This document shows, piece by piece, positions 6,965 through 14,768 of a stretch of DNA of 16,195 bases (position 1 is the stretch's first letter; every line of letters begins with the position of its first letter). The translations under genes and the position numbers were made by a program. The stretch comes from Acidobacteriota bacterium (GTDB taxonomy: Bacteria; Acidobacteriota; Blastocatellia; Pyrinomonadales; Pyrinomonadaceae), in NCBI GenBank assembly GCA_013696385.1, contig JACCYR010000247.1:1-16195 (forward strand), in the 5' to 3' direction. The notes below the pieces were generated by a model. It had not been told where the DNA came from. It did no database searches and worked only from the letters and a program-made list of their open reading frames with translations.

Positions 6965-7033
6965 CGATTCACGCAGATCATCACGGATTTATAAAATTAA
7001 TTCTAAAAAATCTGTGAAAATCCGCGTTAATCG
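6965..7033. repeat. Dispersed palindromic repeat (imperfect inverted repeat)
   Basis: The 26-nt arms 6965-6990 and 7008-7033 are inverted copies with 21 of 26 matching positions, around a 17-nt A/T-rich loop. The wording (ACGCAGAT, CACGGATTT, AATCTGTGAAAATCCGCG) is of the type seen as intergenic repeats in many bacterial genomes. It shares CACGGAT, GTGAAAATC and CACAGATTT with the palindrome at 3330-3420. It fills most of the gap between the propeller and macro-domain genes and may act as a terminator or transcript-stabilising hairpin for the upstream operon. Confidence 0.75.
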
Positions 7034-7105
7034 CTGTTTCTTTATGTCTTTTTAATTTTGAAAACCAAAGTTGTCAGCCAACATTTATAGATTTGCGTTT
7101 GAAAC

Positions 7106-9304
7106 TTATCGTCTGACGACGATACGCACACTTCCGACATTTCCGTTTGCGTCAAAAACTCGCAAAGCAATCGTATATTCGCCCGCCGATTTTAGCGGAA
7201 TTTCCAAAGTGTAACGCTCTTTTGGGCTGTCGGATATTCCGTCGTCGGCAAAAACCGCTTGCCAATTGCTGCCGTTGACGCTGTATTCGGCGCGGTTTAA
7301 GAAACTTGCCGAATCGTTGGCTTCAAAAACGGCTCGCGCTTTGTCGCCGATAATTTGCGGCGTTCCAACGGCGGAAACTGTCGGCGGCGTGTTGTCAATA
7401 TCAATCGGTTCGCTGATTCTTTCGCCCGACAAACTCAAATCCGGCGGATTTGAAAGCGAATCTTTCGCCGCAACTTTAAAAATATAACGTCCGTCCGCAA
7501 GTGCCGCACCGTCAATTGTGAAAAAATTGTCCGATAAATTTTCGCGCAGAAGTTTGAAATTCATTTCGCCGACTTGACGATAATAAATGTCGTATTCAAG
7601 CCGGTCGCCGTTGCGGTCTTCGGCTGTCCACTGCAAAGCTCGCGCACCGCGCAAATAAACCTTTCGCGGCGGAACGTTAAATATCGGCGGCAAACCAAAA
7701 GCGGTTGGATCAAGCCCGGAAAGTTCGATATTCGGGTCGATCTGAACCGGCGGATTTGTCAGCAAACCGACATTAGTCGGCAAAACTTGAATCGAAAGAA
7801 CTTCCGGCGCGATATTTCGCGGCAGATAAGAAACATTTACTTCGTTTAAGGAAGTTTCCGAGTTGACTGAGTTGGCTGAGTTTTTTGAACTCGGCAAACT
7901 CAGTGAACTTTTCAATATCGCTCGCCATTGCAAATATTTTGCTTTCGGACTTGTGATTTGCGCTCCTTTCTGGTCAGCGTAATTCGCGCTCCAATCGCTC
8001 CAAGTTTCATTGGCTTTTTCGGTGTTGCCGCTTCTGGTTTGAAGCAAGACATTTCCGCTTGAATGCCACCAAATTCTGCCCCAAGTCGCATTTGCTTTAG
8101 CATCTAAAACCGCCGATTCATAACTGCCTTCGGTTTCGGTTTCCGCACTGAAACGATAAAGTTTGCCTTGATTGCTCGAAGTCGCAAAAAGATTTTTTCC
8201 GTTTGTCGTGAAGGTGGAGATTTGCCCTTCATTTGATTGCAGAAGCAAAGTTTCGCGCCCGTCGTTTGCAACCGAATAAATTCTGCCTTTGTCGGAAGTT
8301 CCGATTAAAACGCCATTTCCTGTTCGATGAGCGTGAATTGAAAATGCCGTGACGGTTGAAGAATTCCAAATAATATCGCTCCCGCCGTCGGGCAAAATTC
8401 GATAAACCGCCGATTTTGTGGTTGATAAATCATAACGGCTTTTTGGCTGCGGTTCAGGTGTCGGTGCAACATTAGTTTCAACTGAAACGGTTGGACTTTC
8501 CGGCGGAGTCGTTGTTGGCGGCGTGGTCGCTTTGGAAGCCGAAGCCGCGTCGCTTACCGCCAAAACATAAACCGAACCGTCTGCACCTGTGGAAATATCG
8601 TGAATTTCGCGCAAAGGTGAATCAAGTAAGGCAAAAGGTTTGCCATCGGGCGAAAAACGCAAAACTAAACCGTTTGCATCGGTTCCCGCCAAGAGATTTC
8701 CTTGATTGTCGGCGGCAAGCGAGATGATGTGCGTTTCGCTCGTGTCAAAAAGCAAGGAAGTTTCGGGCGTTGCGTTTGCCGTTTTAACGCGATAAATTTT
8801 GCCGTTTTCGCCTGTGCCAACCGCCAGACTTCCATCACTTAAAACCGCCAAAGACCAGATATATTTTTCTTTCGGTGCGAAGAAAATTTCCGCCGTTCCG
8901 TTTGCCGAAACCCGATAAACTTTGCCGTCGGGCGAAGTTCCCGCGAAAATCTCACCCGATTTGCCGATTGCCAAAGCCGAAACGTTCAGTTCGTTGGTGT
9001 CGTAAAAAAGCGTTCCTTTGCCCGAAGCGTCAACTTTGAAAATTTTGCCGTCGCTTCCCGTTCCCAAAAAAACATTGCCCGAAGTGTCAACCGCACTCGA
9101 CCAAACATAAGATTGTTCAGTATTAAAAACTTGCGTCAACTTCGGCGCAAGTGTAATCATGCCATTTTCATTGATTGAAACGCCTCTTGCATCGCCTTTT
9201 AAAACTTCGGCGCGGGTGTTGACCGACCAGATTTTCGGTTCGCTTGCCTTTGCCACTAAAACGCACAAAAGACCTGTAAAAATAAAATAAATAAACTTTT
9301 TCAT
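7106..9304 (-). CDS. Secreted beta-propeller protein with C-terminal Ig/FnIII-like domain
   Basis: 732 aa. Residues 1-20 are a signal peptide. About seven propeller blades follow, visible as a repeated (A/V)GTxxxGKIYRV motif beginning near residues 81, 122, 163, 207, 335 and 375 (40-44 residue spacing). The fifth blade is interrupted by a Thr/Pro-rich insert (about 251-297). Residues 405-465 (RIWWHSSGNVLLQTRSGN... WSDWSANY... YLQWRAIL) resemble a beta-sandwich that recurs in similar secreted proteins. A Ser/Asn-rich linker lies at 471-487. Two Ig/FnIII-like units follow (about 498-635 and 638-732). The protein probably works outside the cytoplasm as a binding scaffold; the ligand is unknown and no enzyme motif is seen. 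Its ATG overlaps the GNAT stop by one base, making it the last gene of the tspO operon. Confidence 0.75.
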   Translation of the reverse strand: MKKFIYFIFTGLLCVLVAKASEPKIWSVNTRAEVLKGDARGVSINENGMITLAPKLTQVFNTEQSYVWSSAVDTSGNVFLGTGSDGKIFKVDASGKGTLFYDTNELNVSALAIGKSGEIFAGTSPDGKVYRVSANGTAEIFFAPKEKYIWSLAVLSDGSLAVGTGENGKIYRVKTANATPETSLLFDTSETHIISLAADNQGNLLAGTDANGLVLRFSPDGKPFALLDSPLREIHDISTGADGSVYVLAVSDAASASKATTPPTTTPPESPTVSVETNVAPTPEPQPKSRYDLSTTKSAVYRILPDGGSDIIWNSSTVTAFSIHAHRTGNGVLIGTSDKGRIYSVANDGRETLLLQSNEGQISTFTTNGKNLFATSSNQGKLYRFSAETETEGSYESAVLDAKANATWGRIWWHSSGNVLLQTRSGNTEKANETWSDWSANYADQKGAQITSPKAKYLQWRAILKSSLSLPSSKNSANSVNSETSLNEVNVSYLPRNIAPEVLSIQVLPTNVGLLTNPPVQIDPNIELSGLDPTAFGLPPIFNVPPRKVYLRGARALQWTAEDRNGDRLEYDIYYRQVGEMNFKLLRENLSDNFFTIDGAALADGRYIFKVAAKDSLSNPPDLSLSGERISEPIDIDNTPPTVSAVGTPQIIGDKARAVFEANDSASFLNRAEYSVNGSNWQAVFADDGISDSPKERYTLEIPLKSAGEYTIALRVFDANGNVGSVRIVVRR
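7866..7904. repeat. Intragenic inverted and 9-bp-period repeat in the propeller gene linker
   Basis: The arms 7866-7882 and 7888-7904 are inverted copies matching at 15 of 17 positions, with a 5-nt spacer. The surrounding plus-strand bases can be read as 9-bp units GAGTTGACT, GAGTTGGCT, GAGTTTTTT, which encode the repeated NS(A/V/E) tripeptides of the linker at residues 474-483 on the minus strand. Confidence 0.65.
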
Positions 9305-9816
9305 TAAATATTACTCTTTGCCAGATAAACCAAATTTTCTTCATTGTTGTAAATTTCAATGCCGCGTTTCTCAAAACCGATTTTTTCCAGAACCCTTTGC
9401 GAGGCGACATTTTCTAAATCGGTTAAAGCGATTATTTCACGAAAATCTAATTTCTTAAAACCATATTTTAAACATTCTCCAGCCGCTTCCGTTGCAAATC
9501 CTTTCCCCCAAACTTTTCGCGCAAAAAGATAGCCAAGTTCGATTTCTTTTGTTCCATGTGGACGCGCAAAACCGCAACTGCCGATAATTTTCCCGCTTGA
9601 TTCTTCCAAAACTGCCCACCGGCAAAATCCATTTTCCTTTTGATACGCGACAGCCCAGTTCAAAAAATTTTCCGCTTCGTCCAGAGTTTTATAAGGCTTA
9701 CCCGTACCGAGATATTTCATAACTTCGGCATCGCTGCAAATTTCAAATAAATTTTCAGCATCGGCAAGTGTCCAAGTCTGCAAAATCAAGCGATTTGTTT
9801 CAAGGATTTTTGTCAT
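9304..9816 (-). CDS. GNAT family N-acetyltransferase (RimJ/RimL-like)
   Basis: 170 aa, normal for the family. It starts with the RimL-like TNRLILQTWTLADAENLF (7-24). The acetyl-CoA-binding motif A is at ARKVWGKGFATEA (99-111), corresponding to the Q/RxxGxG/A pyrophosphate loop, and VASQRVLEKIGFEKRG (137-152) is the typical motif B region. It transfers acetyl from acetyl-CoA to an amine; whether the substrate is a ribosomal protein N-terminus or a small molecule cannot be told. It overlaps the ndh stop by 4 bp (ATGA) and its own stop overlaps the propeller ATG by one base, so it is translationally coupled in the operon. Confidence 0.9.
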   Translation of the reverse strand: MTKILETNRLILQTWTLADAENLFEICSDAEVMKYLGTGKPYKTLDEAENFLNWAVAYQKENGFCRWAVLEESSGKIIGSCGFARPHGTKEIELGYLFARKVWGKGFATEAAGECLKYGFKKLDFREIIALTDLENVASQRVLEKIGFEKRGIEIYNNEENLVYLAKSNI

Positions 9817-11147
9817 TTGACGACTTTTTTACTAAGGTTTTCCGGTAAAATCTCAGGCAACGGTTTGGCTTCGAGAAAACGTATTGCGTCTTGCAATTCT
9901 TCCGCATCGCCTGTTATCAATCTTGCGCTTCGCTCGCGTGTCAGGTAAGCCCAAAACCATTCGCTCAAAACATAGAGGCGATTTTTGAAGCCGATGAGCG
10001 AGATGATATGAATAAAAAGCCAAGCCAGCCAAGCGACGAATCCGGTTAACTTAAATCGTCCGGCTTCGACAATCGCACGGTTGCGCCCGATGGTTGCCAT
10101 CGAACCTTTGTCCCAGTATTTAAAATTCGCACGCGGCTGACGTTTCAAATCTCGTAAAATATTCGCGCAAGCATTTTCCGCCATTTGCATTGCGGCAGGC
10201 GCAACGCCCGGAACAGGTTCGCCGTTTTCCTGTTTTAATGCCGCCATATCGCCAATGACAAAGATATTTTTGTAGTTCGGAATCGTCAGATCAGGCTCGA
10301 CAAAAACTCGTCCGGCTTTATCGGTTAATACGCCTAAAGTTTTTCCCAATGGTGATGCTGCCACGCCCGTCGCCCACACCGCGACATCACAATCAACCCA
10401 ATTTTCGCCGACTTTAACTCGTCCCGGCTCAAGGTCGGAGACAAAACTGTCGAGATGAACTTCCACGCCCAAATCTTCCAGATCCTTTTTCGCGTGTTCG
10501 GAAAGCGATTCGGCAAAAGTGCTTAAAATTCGCTTCCCGCCTTCAAAGAGTATTACGCGGGCTTTGGTCGTATCAATCATCTTGAAATCTTTTTCCAAAG
10601 CCTGCCGCGCAATTCCGGCAATCGCACCCGCGAGTTCAACGCCGGTCGGACCGCCGCCGACGACGACAAAATTCAATGGCTCATGTTTTCCCATCAAATA
10701 CGCTTCACGCTCGGCATATTCAAAAGCGAGCAGAACACGCCGCCGAATCTCCAGCGCGTCTTCAATGGTTTTCAAACCTGGCGCATCATTTTCCCAATCG
10801 TCGTGTCCGAAATAAGAATGCCGTGCGCCCGCCGCCAGAATTAAATAATCAAACGGAATTTCCGAGCCGTCGTGCAGTTTAACCGTCTGATTTTTCTCGT
10901 CAATATCAACCGCTTCGCCCAAAATTACTTCGATGTTTTGATAGCGATGCAAAATGCGTCGAATCGGCGAAGCAATTTCGCCCGGCGACAGAACGGCGGT
11001 TGCCACTTGGTAAAGCAACGGCTGAAATGTATGGTGATTTTTTTTGTCAATCAGCGTAACCTGAACGGGTTTATTTGCTAATTCCTTCGCCGCTTGCAAA
11101 CCGCCGAAACCGCCGCCGATGATTATAACTTTTGGTTTGTTTTTCAT
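9813..11147 (-). CDS. ndh: Type II NADH:quinone oxidoreductase (NDH-2)
   Basis: 444 aa. This single-subunit flavoprotein passes electrons from NADH to membrane quinone without pumping protons. The FAD dinucleotide fold is IIIGGGFGGLQAA (8-20), and the NADH fold is VVVGGGPTGVELAGAI (161-176). The second FAD motif is NIFVIGD (294-300). The quinone-site-like segment is APAAMQMAE (316-324). A hydrophobic C-terminal stretch (about 368-388, FVAWLAWLFIHIISLIGF) is the expected amphipathic or membrane anchor. The HHTFQPLLYQVATA block (38-51) is diagnostic of NDH-2. ATG 11147 has no good Shine-Dalgarno; it lies 48 bp after the thiF stop, the largest gap in the operon, so a weak internal promoter is possible. 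The stop overlaps the GNAT start. Confidence 0.9.
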   Translation of the reverse strand: MKNKPKVIIIGGGFGGLQAAKELANKPVQVTLIDKKNHHTFQPLLYQVATAVLSPGEIASPIRRILHRYQNIEVILGEAVDIDEKNQTVKLHDGSEIPFDYLILAAGARHSYFGHDDWENDAPGLKTIEDALEIRRRVLLAFEYAEREAYLMGKHEPLNFVVVGGGPTGVELAGAIAGIARQALEKDFKMIDTTKARVILFEGGKRILSTFAESLSEHAKKDLEDLGVEVHLDSFVSDLEPGRVKVGENWVDCDVAVWATGVAASPLGKTLGVLTDKAGRVFVEPDLTIPNYKNIFVIGDMAALKQENGEPVPGVAPAAMQMAENACANILRDLKRQPRANFKYWDKGSMATIGRNRAIVEAGRFKLTGFVAWLAWLFIHIISLIGFKNRLYVLSEWFWAYLTRERSARLITGDAEELQDAIRFLEAKPLPEILPENLSKKVVK

Positions 11148-11195
11148 TAATCAGTTCTGTTTTTAACGCGAAAAATGTTTTAATGAAATATCATC

Positions 11196-12215
11196 TCATA
11201 TACCGATATACTTCGCATAAATTGAACGCGCTTTGCCTGCGTTATCAGTTCCGCGAATGATGACGCGGGCATCGCGGAAAATCGTCAACTCAAAACCTTC
11301 GACCGTTAGACGCACTAAATACTCGTTTTGTTTCACTTCGGCGATGTTTTTTAAGTTTTCGGCAAGTTTTTTCAGATCTAAATTGGTTGGTTTCGGCGGC
11401 AGAATCTGCACGGCATCGCGTCCGCAAAGCGTGGTTGCAAAATCCGCATTTTCCGCATCAAGCAGTTCAAATTTTCGTTGTCCGCAGACGGCGCAATCGG
11501 GATTTGGTTTTTGGAGTTTTATCTTGCGCCAATCGTTTTGCCAAACGTCAAACTGCATCAAACTTCGGTGCAAAGCGTCGGTTTTTCCAATTAAAATTTT
11601 CAACGCCTCGGTAACTTGAACAGCGGAAATTACCGCAATAATCGGCATAATCACGCCTGCCGTCTCGCAGGTCGGCGCACTTCCCGCGCTTGGCATTTCT
11701 TCAAAAACACAGTGCAAACACGGCGTTTTGTTTGGAATAATTGTCATCGTCGCACCATAACTCGAAACCGCCGCGCCGTAAATCCAAGTTTTTTTGTGTT
11801 TGACGCAAGCCTCATTAATTAAATAGCGCGTTACAAAATTATCTGTGCCGTCCAAAACCAAATCGCAGTTTTTGATTAGACTTTCGATGTTTGAATGATT
11901 TACGTCCGCAACAATTGCTTCGACTTCGATTTCCGAATTGATTTCCGCGATTCGATTTTTACACGCAATCGCTTTCGGAAGTCGCTCTTTTGCGTCTTGT
12001 TCCGAAAAAAGAGTTTGCCTTTGCAGATTAGTAAATTCGACAAAATCACGGTCCACAACGCGCAAAAAACCAACGCCCGCACGCGCTAAGATTTCCGCGT
12101 GCGATGCGCCCAAAGCACCGCAGCCGACGAGCAAAACTCTCGAATTTAATAATTTGGTTTGTCCGTCCGTGCTGATTTCACGGAATAAAATCTGTCTGCT
12201 GTATCTTTCGTTCAT
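11196..12215 (-). CDS. ThiF/MoeB/HesA family E1-like adenylyltransferase
   Basis: 339 aa. It adenylates the C-terminal Gly of a ubiquitin-like sulfur carrier (ThiS or MoaD) for thiazole or molybdopterin synthesis. The nucleotide motif is GCGALG (31-36), followed by D56 and the LQRQTLF block (64-70). The DGTDNFVTRYLINEAC stretch (122-137) is typical of the family. Two Cys pairs, CLHC (166-169) and CAVC (241-244), form the structural zinc site, and C183 (APTCETAGV) is the candidate catalytic Cys. The C-terminal segment (about 297-339, ending RDARVIIRGTDNAGKARSIYAKYIG) favours the Bacillus/Deinococcus-type ThiF over MoeB, and there is no rhodanese domain. ATG follows the aroDE stop directly (TAGATG). 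No thi or moa genes are adjacent, so the partner is not determined here. Confidence 0.88.
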   Translation of the reverse strand: MNERYSRQILFREISTDGQTKLLNSRVLLVGCGALGASHAEILARAGVGFLRVVDRDFVEFTNLQRQTLFSEQDAKERLPKAIACKNRIAEINSEIEVEAIVADVNHSNIESLIKNCDLVLDGTDNFVTRYLINEACVKHKKTWIYGAAVSSYGATMTIIPNKTPCLHCVFEEMPSAGSAPTCETAGVIMPIIAVISAVQVTEALKILIGKTDALHRSLMQFDVWQNDWRKIKLQKPNPDCAVCGQRKFELLDAENADFATTLCGRDAVQILPPKPTNLDLKKLAENLKNIAEVKQNEYLVRLTVEGFELTIFRDARVIIRGTDNAGKARSIYAKYIGI

Positions 12216-13730
12216 CTAAATAGAAAGTTTTTTCAAAACCGTCGCGCTCATTTCTTTAATTGGCACATCTTTGCCCGTCCAAATCTCAAACTGCTTTATT
12301 CCTTGCGCGACGAGCATCGCAAGTCCGCCGATTATCGGCACATTTGCTTTTCGTGCTTCTTTTATCAAGCGCGTTTCAGACGGATTATAAACCAAATCAT
12401 AAACTAATTTGACTGATTCGATTTGTTCGGCAAAAACAGGCGTTTCGTTTTCCAATTCGCCTGTTGTTCCCAACGGCGTGGTGTTGACGAGAATCTTGTA
12501 ATTTTTGAAAATCGGTTTTTGGTCTTTTGTCTTTGGTCTTTGAAATTTGCTAGATGAAATTTGAAATTCTTTCGTCAGACTTTTCGCCTTTTCCAAATTT
12601 CTTGCAAAAACCTTAACTTCCGCGCCTTCTTTTTTGAGCGCGTAAATGCAAGCCCGCGCCGCGCCGCCGCTTCCTAAAACCGCAACTTTTGCATCTTTTA
12701 AATCACCATAAGCATTTTTCAAAGGTTCGATGAAACCGTCTGCGTCGGTGTTGTAACCGCAAAGTTTGCCATTTTCGATTTTTACCGTGTTGACCGCGCC
12801 GATTGCTTTTGCGGTTTCATCAACAAAATCAAGATGTTTGATAATTGCTTGTTTGTGCGGAACCGTAACGGAAAAACCTTTGATGTTTAAGCTTGATTCT
12901 TTAAGAAATCTTTTTATAAATTCATCTAGGTTTTTTACCTCAAACGGAATATAAACTGCGTTCAGATTATGAAACTTAAACGCCGCGTTGTGCATAAAAG
13001 GCGAAAGCGAATGAGAAACAGGGTTGCCGACGATACCGTAAATTTCGGTTTTCTCGTTCAATTCTTTGACGCGGTAAATTTCGATTAAATCTTTGGCGGA
13101 AATTTGCCCCGACGCAGTTTCATTTCCCGCTCCAAGCGAAGCGTAAGTCATAAACGCGCCGTGCGCCAAACCCAAAATCCGCGTCCATTTTCCTGCTTCG
13201 CCCATAGCAATTGGAATAAGCTGTTTGTTTTCCGCTTTTGCTTTTTCGAGCAGTTTCCAAACGGCTAAACTATCGGCAATGTCGTCGGCTTGAACAGCGA
13301 TTTTAGCAACTTCGGATTTGGCAGAAAGATTTTCAAAAATTTCACTAAGATTTTCAGGAACGCCCAAAAAATCGTGAAATGACTTAATTGTTATAGGGTT
13401 GGAAACTTTTTGAAGATTTATTAAATCATATTCATAATCAAACCAAAGTTTTCTCAAATCGTTTAATCCATTGATGACAAACACCGTCCACATTGTTTTT
13501 CGAGAAAATAAGTCAGCCTCAGCTTTTCCGCCTTGTTCTTTCGGGCGATAAGTTAAAAGCAATGGTTTTTTGGAACTCAGAAACGCAAACGCCTTATGAA
13601 TCTGCTTTGATTCAATGCAGTCAAGGCGAATTTCGATGACATCCGCCAATTTCTCGGCGCGTCTGATTTGCTCAAGCATTTCATCCGCATTTGTGGCGCA
13701 GACCGAAATGCAGATTTTTCCGTTATTCAT
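12216..13730 (-). CDS. aroDE: Fused 3-dehydroquinate dehydratase (type I) / shikimate dehydrogenase
   Basis: 504 aa. Residues 1-222 are a type I dehydroquinase: EIRLD (33-37), the Schiff-base helper H119 in SFHDF, and catalytic K143 in AKIAV. Residues 228-504 are a shikimate dehydrogenase: SHSLSP (239-244), K293 in VTVPHK, NTDADGF (327-333; D329), the NADP-binding GSGGAARA (353-360), FARN (375-378), and GGLAMLVAQG (468-477). One polypeptide thus does two consecutive shikimate-pathway steps, as in plants and various bacteria. Residues about 388-406 (EFQISSSKFQRPKTKDQKP) are an extra loop encoded by 7-bp DNA repeats, between the NADP-site strands. Start ATG 13730 overlaps the tspO-like gene by 8 bp and has no Shine-Dalgarno, so coupled translation is likely. 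Confidence 0.93.
   Translation of the reverse strand: MNNGKICISVCATNADEMLEQIRRAEKLADVIEIRLDCIESKQIHKAFAFLSSKKPLLLTYRPKEQGGKAEADLFSRKTMWTVFVINGLNDLRKLWFDYEYDLINLQKVSNPITIKSFHDFLGVPENLSEIFENLSAKSEVAKIAVQADDIADSLAVWKLLEKAKAENKQLIPIAMGEAGKWTRILGLAHGAFMTYASLGAGNETASGQISAKDLIEIYRVKELNEKTEIYGIVGNPVSHSLSPFMHNAAFKFHNLNAVYIPFEVKNLDEFIKRFLKESSLNIKGFSVTVPHKQAIIKHLDFVDETAKAIGAVNTVKIENGKLCGYNTDADGFIEPLKNAYGDLKDAKVAVLGSGGAARACIYALKKEGAEVKVFARNLEKAKSLTKEFQISSSKFQRPKTKDQKPIFKNYKILVNTTPLGTTGELENETPVFAEQIESVKLVYDLVYNPSETRLIKEARKANVPIIGGLAMLVAQGIKQFEIWTGKDVPIKEMSATVLKKLSI
12514..12569. repeat. Heptanucleotide repeat array inside aroDE
   Basis: Eight consecutive 7-bp units on the plus strand: GGTTTTT, GGTCTTT, TGTCTTT, GGTCTTT, GAAATTT, GCTAGAT, GAAATTT, GAAATTC. 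Three are variants of GGTCTTT and three of GAAATTT. Although the period is not a multiple of three, the array is read through in frame and encodes the Ser/Lys/Gln-rich loop of the shikimate dehydrogenase half. Confidence 0.8.
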
Positions 13731-14496
13731 GGGTTGGATTATTTAATTGTAAAAATACCGTCAGTGCCGAAACCAATAAAGCAATCACACCAAACGCGGC
13801 GCACATGACAATCGCGGTTTTGCCGCTCTGTTTGATGGCGATTGCCGTTAAAGCCCACGCGATTGCCAAAGGATATGCAAAAACTGAAAGTTTGAATCGA
13901 ATTAAAATTCCCAAAGCAGTTGCGCCGACAATCAAAATTGAACTTAGAATTATTGAATTGGATTCAGATGCGTTCACGCCGAGAAAAACCAGCGCGATTG
14001 TAAAGTTTAAGATTGTCGCCACCGTTACCCAACCAAAATAAAGGCTGAACGAAATACGCGCCAGCCAAGTTTCCGCTATTGATTCCGATCTTCGCAAGTT
14101 GACGTTGATTAAAACGAGCGTTCCAAGCAGCACAAACATCACGGCAAGAGCCGCCAAAATCGAATCGTGATGCCACAGATAAATCCACAAACAATTTGCC
14201 GCGCAGTTGACAATATAAAGTGTGCGAATGGTTTTGAATCGCGGATTTTCGGTTTGCGAAGGCAACGCTTGATAAATGCTGAAACCGATTAAGCCTAAAT
14301 AAATCAAACTCCAAATCGAAAAAGCGTAACCTGAGGGCGTGATAAAAGTCGGATATTTATCGGAAATAACTTCGGGCGTAACGCCGTTGATATATCCAAC
14401 CGAAGCAAAATAATTTATTAAAATTACGCCAACAGTGGCGATGATAACGAGAAATTGTTTTAATTTTTCAGCTGTTAGGTTTTTATTCTTTTCCAT
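13723..14496 (-). CDS. TspO/MBR-like tryptophan-rich sensory family membrane protein
   Basis: 257 aa from ATG 14496, which has AAGGA at 14501-14505; the frame stays open to 14538 but without a better start. Multiple hydrophobic segments are seen (about 12-35, 58-77, 91-108, 112-133, 148-173, 183-200, 206-222, 228-250), more than the five helices of a minimal TspO, as in the longer 'tryptophan-rich sensory protein' relatives. Conserved-looking blocks are PSGYAFSIWSLIYLGL (54-69), NCAANCLWIYLWH (97-109) and YFGWVTVATILNF (153-165). TspO proteins bind porphyrins and other hydrophobic ligands and are linked to stress responses; function here is inference, and the family assignment is moderate. 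It is the first gene of the operon continuing into aroDE. Confidence 0.72.
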   Translation of the reverse strand: MEKNKNLTAEKLKQFLVIIATVGVILINYFASVGYINGVTPEVISDKYPTFITPSGYAFSIWSLIYLGLIGFSIYQALPSQTENPRFKTIRTLYIVNCAANCLWIYLWHHDSILAALAVMFVLLGTLVLINVNLRRSESIAETWLARISFSLYFGWVTVATILNFTIALVFLGVNASESNSIILSSILIVGATALGILIRFKLSVFAYPLAIAWALTAIAIKQSGKTAIVMCAAFGVIALLVSALTVFLQLNNPTHE

Positions 14497-14500
14497 ATTT

Positions 14501-14505
14501 TCCTT
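14501..14505 (-). promoter_or_regulatory. Ribosome binding site deciding the start of the tspO-like gene
   Basis: Minus-strand AAGGA lies 4 nt before ATG 14496. The alternative in-frame start at 14538 would add 14 residues (MKIYVIHTKLLKEN) without a comparable site, so the shorter form is preferred. Confidence 0.75.
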
Positions 14506-14552
14506 CAATAGTTTAGTATGAATTACGTAAATTTTCACAAAAAAGAGTCTGT

Positions 14553-14582
14553 TTTATAATATATTTCACGATTTCGTGTAAA
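14553..14582 (-). promoter_or_regulatory. Probable promoter of the tspO-like/aroDE operon
   Basis: On the minus strand TTTACA (plus 14577-14582) and TATAAA (plus 14553-14558) are separated by 18 bp; each matches five of six consensus bases. The expected start is about 50 nt before ATG 14496. A perfect dyad lies in the spacer and overlaps the -35 element. Confidence 0.55.
14567..14578. promoter_or_regulatory. Candidate operator dyad CACGATTTCGTG
   Basis: Two 5-bp arms, CACGA (14567-14571) and TCGTG (14574-14578), flank TT. The dyad sits between the -35 and -10 of the predicted operon promoter and overlaps the -35, a classic place for a repressor to block polymerase. The regulator is unknown. 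Confidence 0.4.
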
Positions 14583-14768
14583 ATCTACGGAAAACGTAAA
14601 ACAACAAATGTGAATCAAATAGAGCGAAGTCCGGTTTTCGGCTTGGTTTGTTGGGAAAATGGCAAAAAGCGGTTTATGGCATTGATATTGCTTTAATTCA
14701 AAGACGGCGCACATTTTTCTTTCCCCCGTTGTGCCTGACAAACTAAAGGAAAGAGGAAAATTAACGTG

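Noticed and set aside
7040..7105. Terminator directly after the propeller gene
   Set aside because: Only a 4-bp GTTG/CAAC stem is present; the larger palindrome at 6965-7033 is a better candidate and is listed as a repeat.
10519..11619. Plus-strand frames opposite ndh and thiF (10519-10815, 11233-11619)
   Set aside because: Antisense to confidently identified genes; products look compositionally biased and have no domain.
14718..14754. Hairpin TCTTTCC/GGAAAGA upstream of the small secreted gene as a riboswitch or thermosensor
   Set aside because: A single 7-bp A/G-rich stem without a conserved aptamer pattern is too weak to call.
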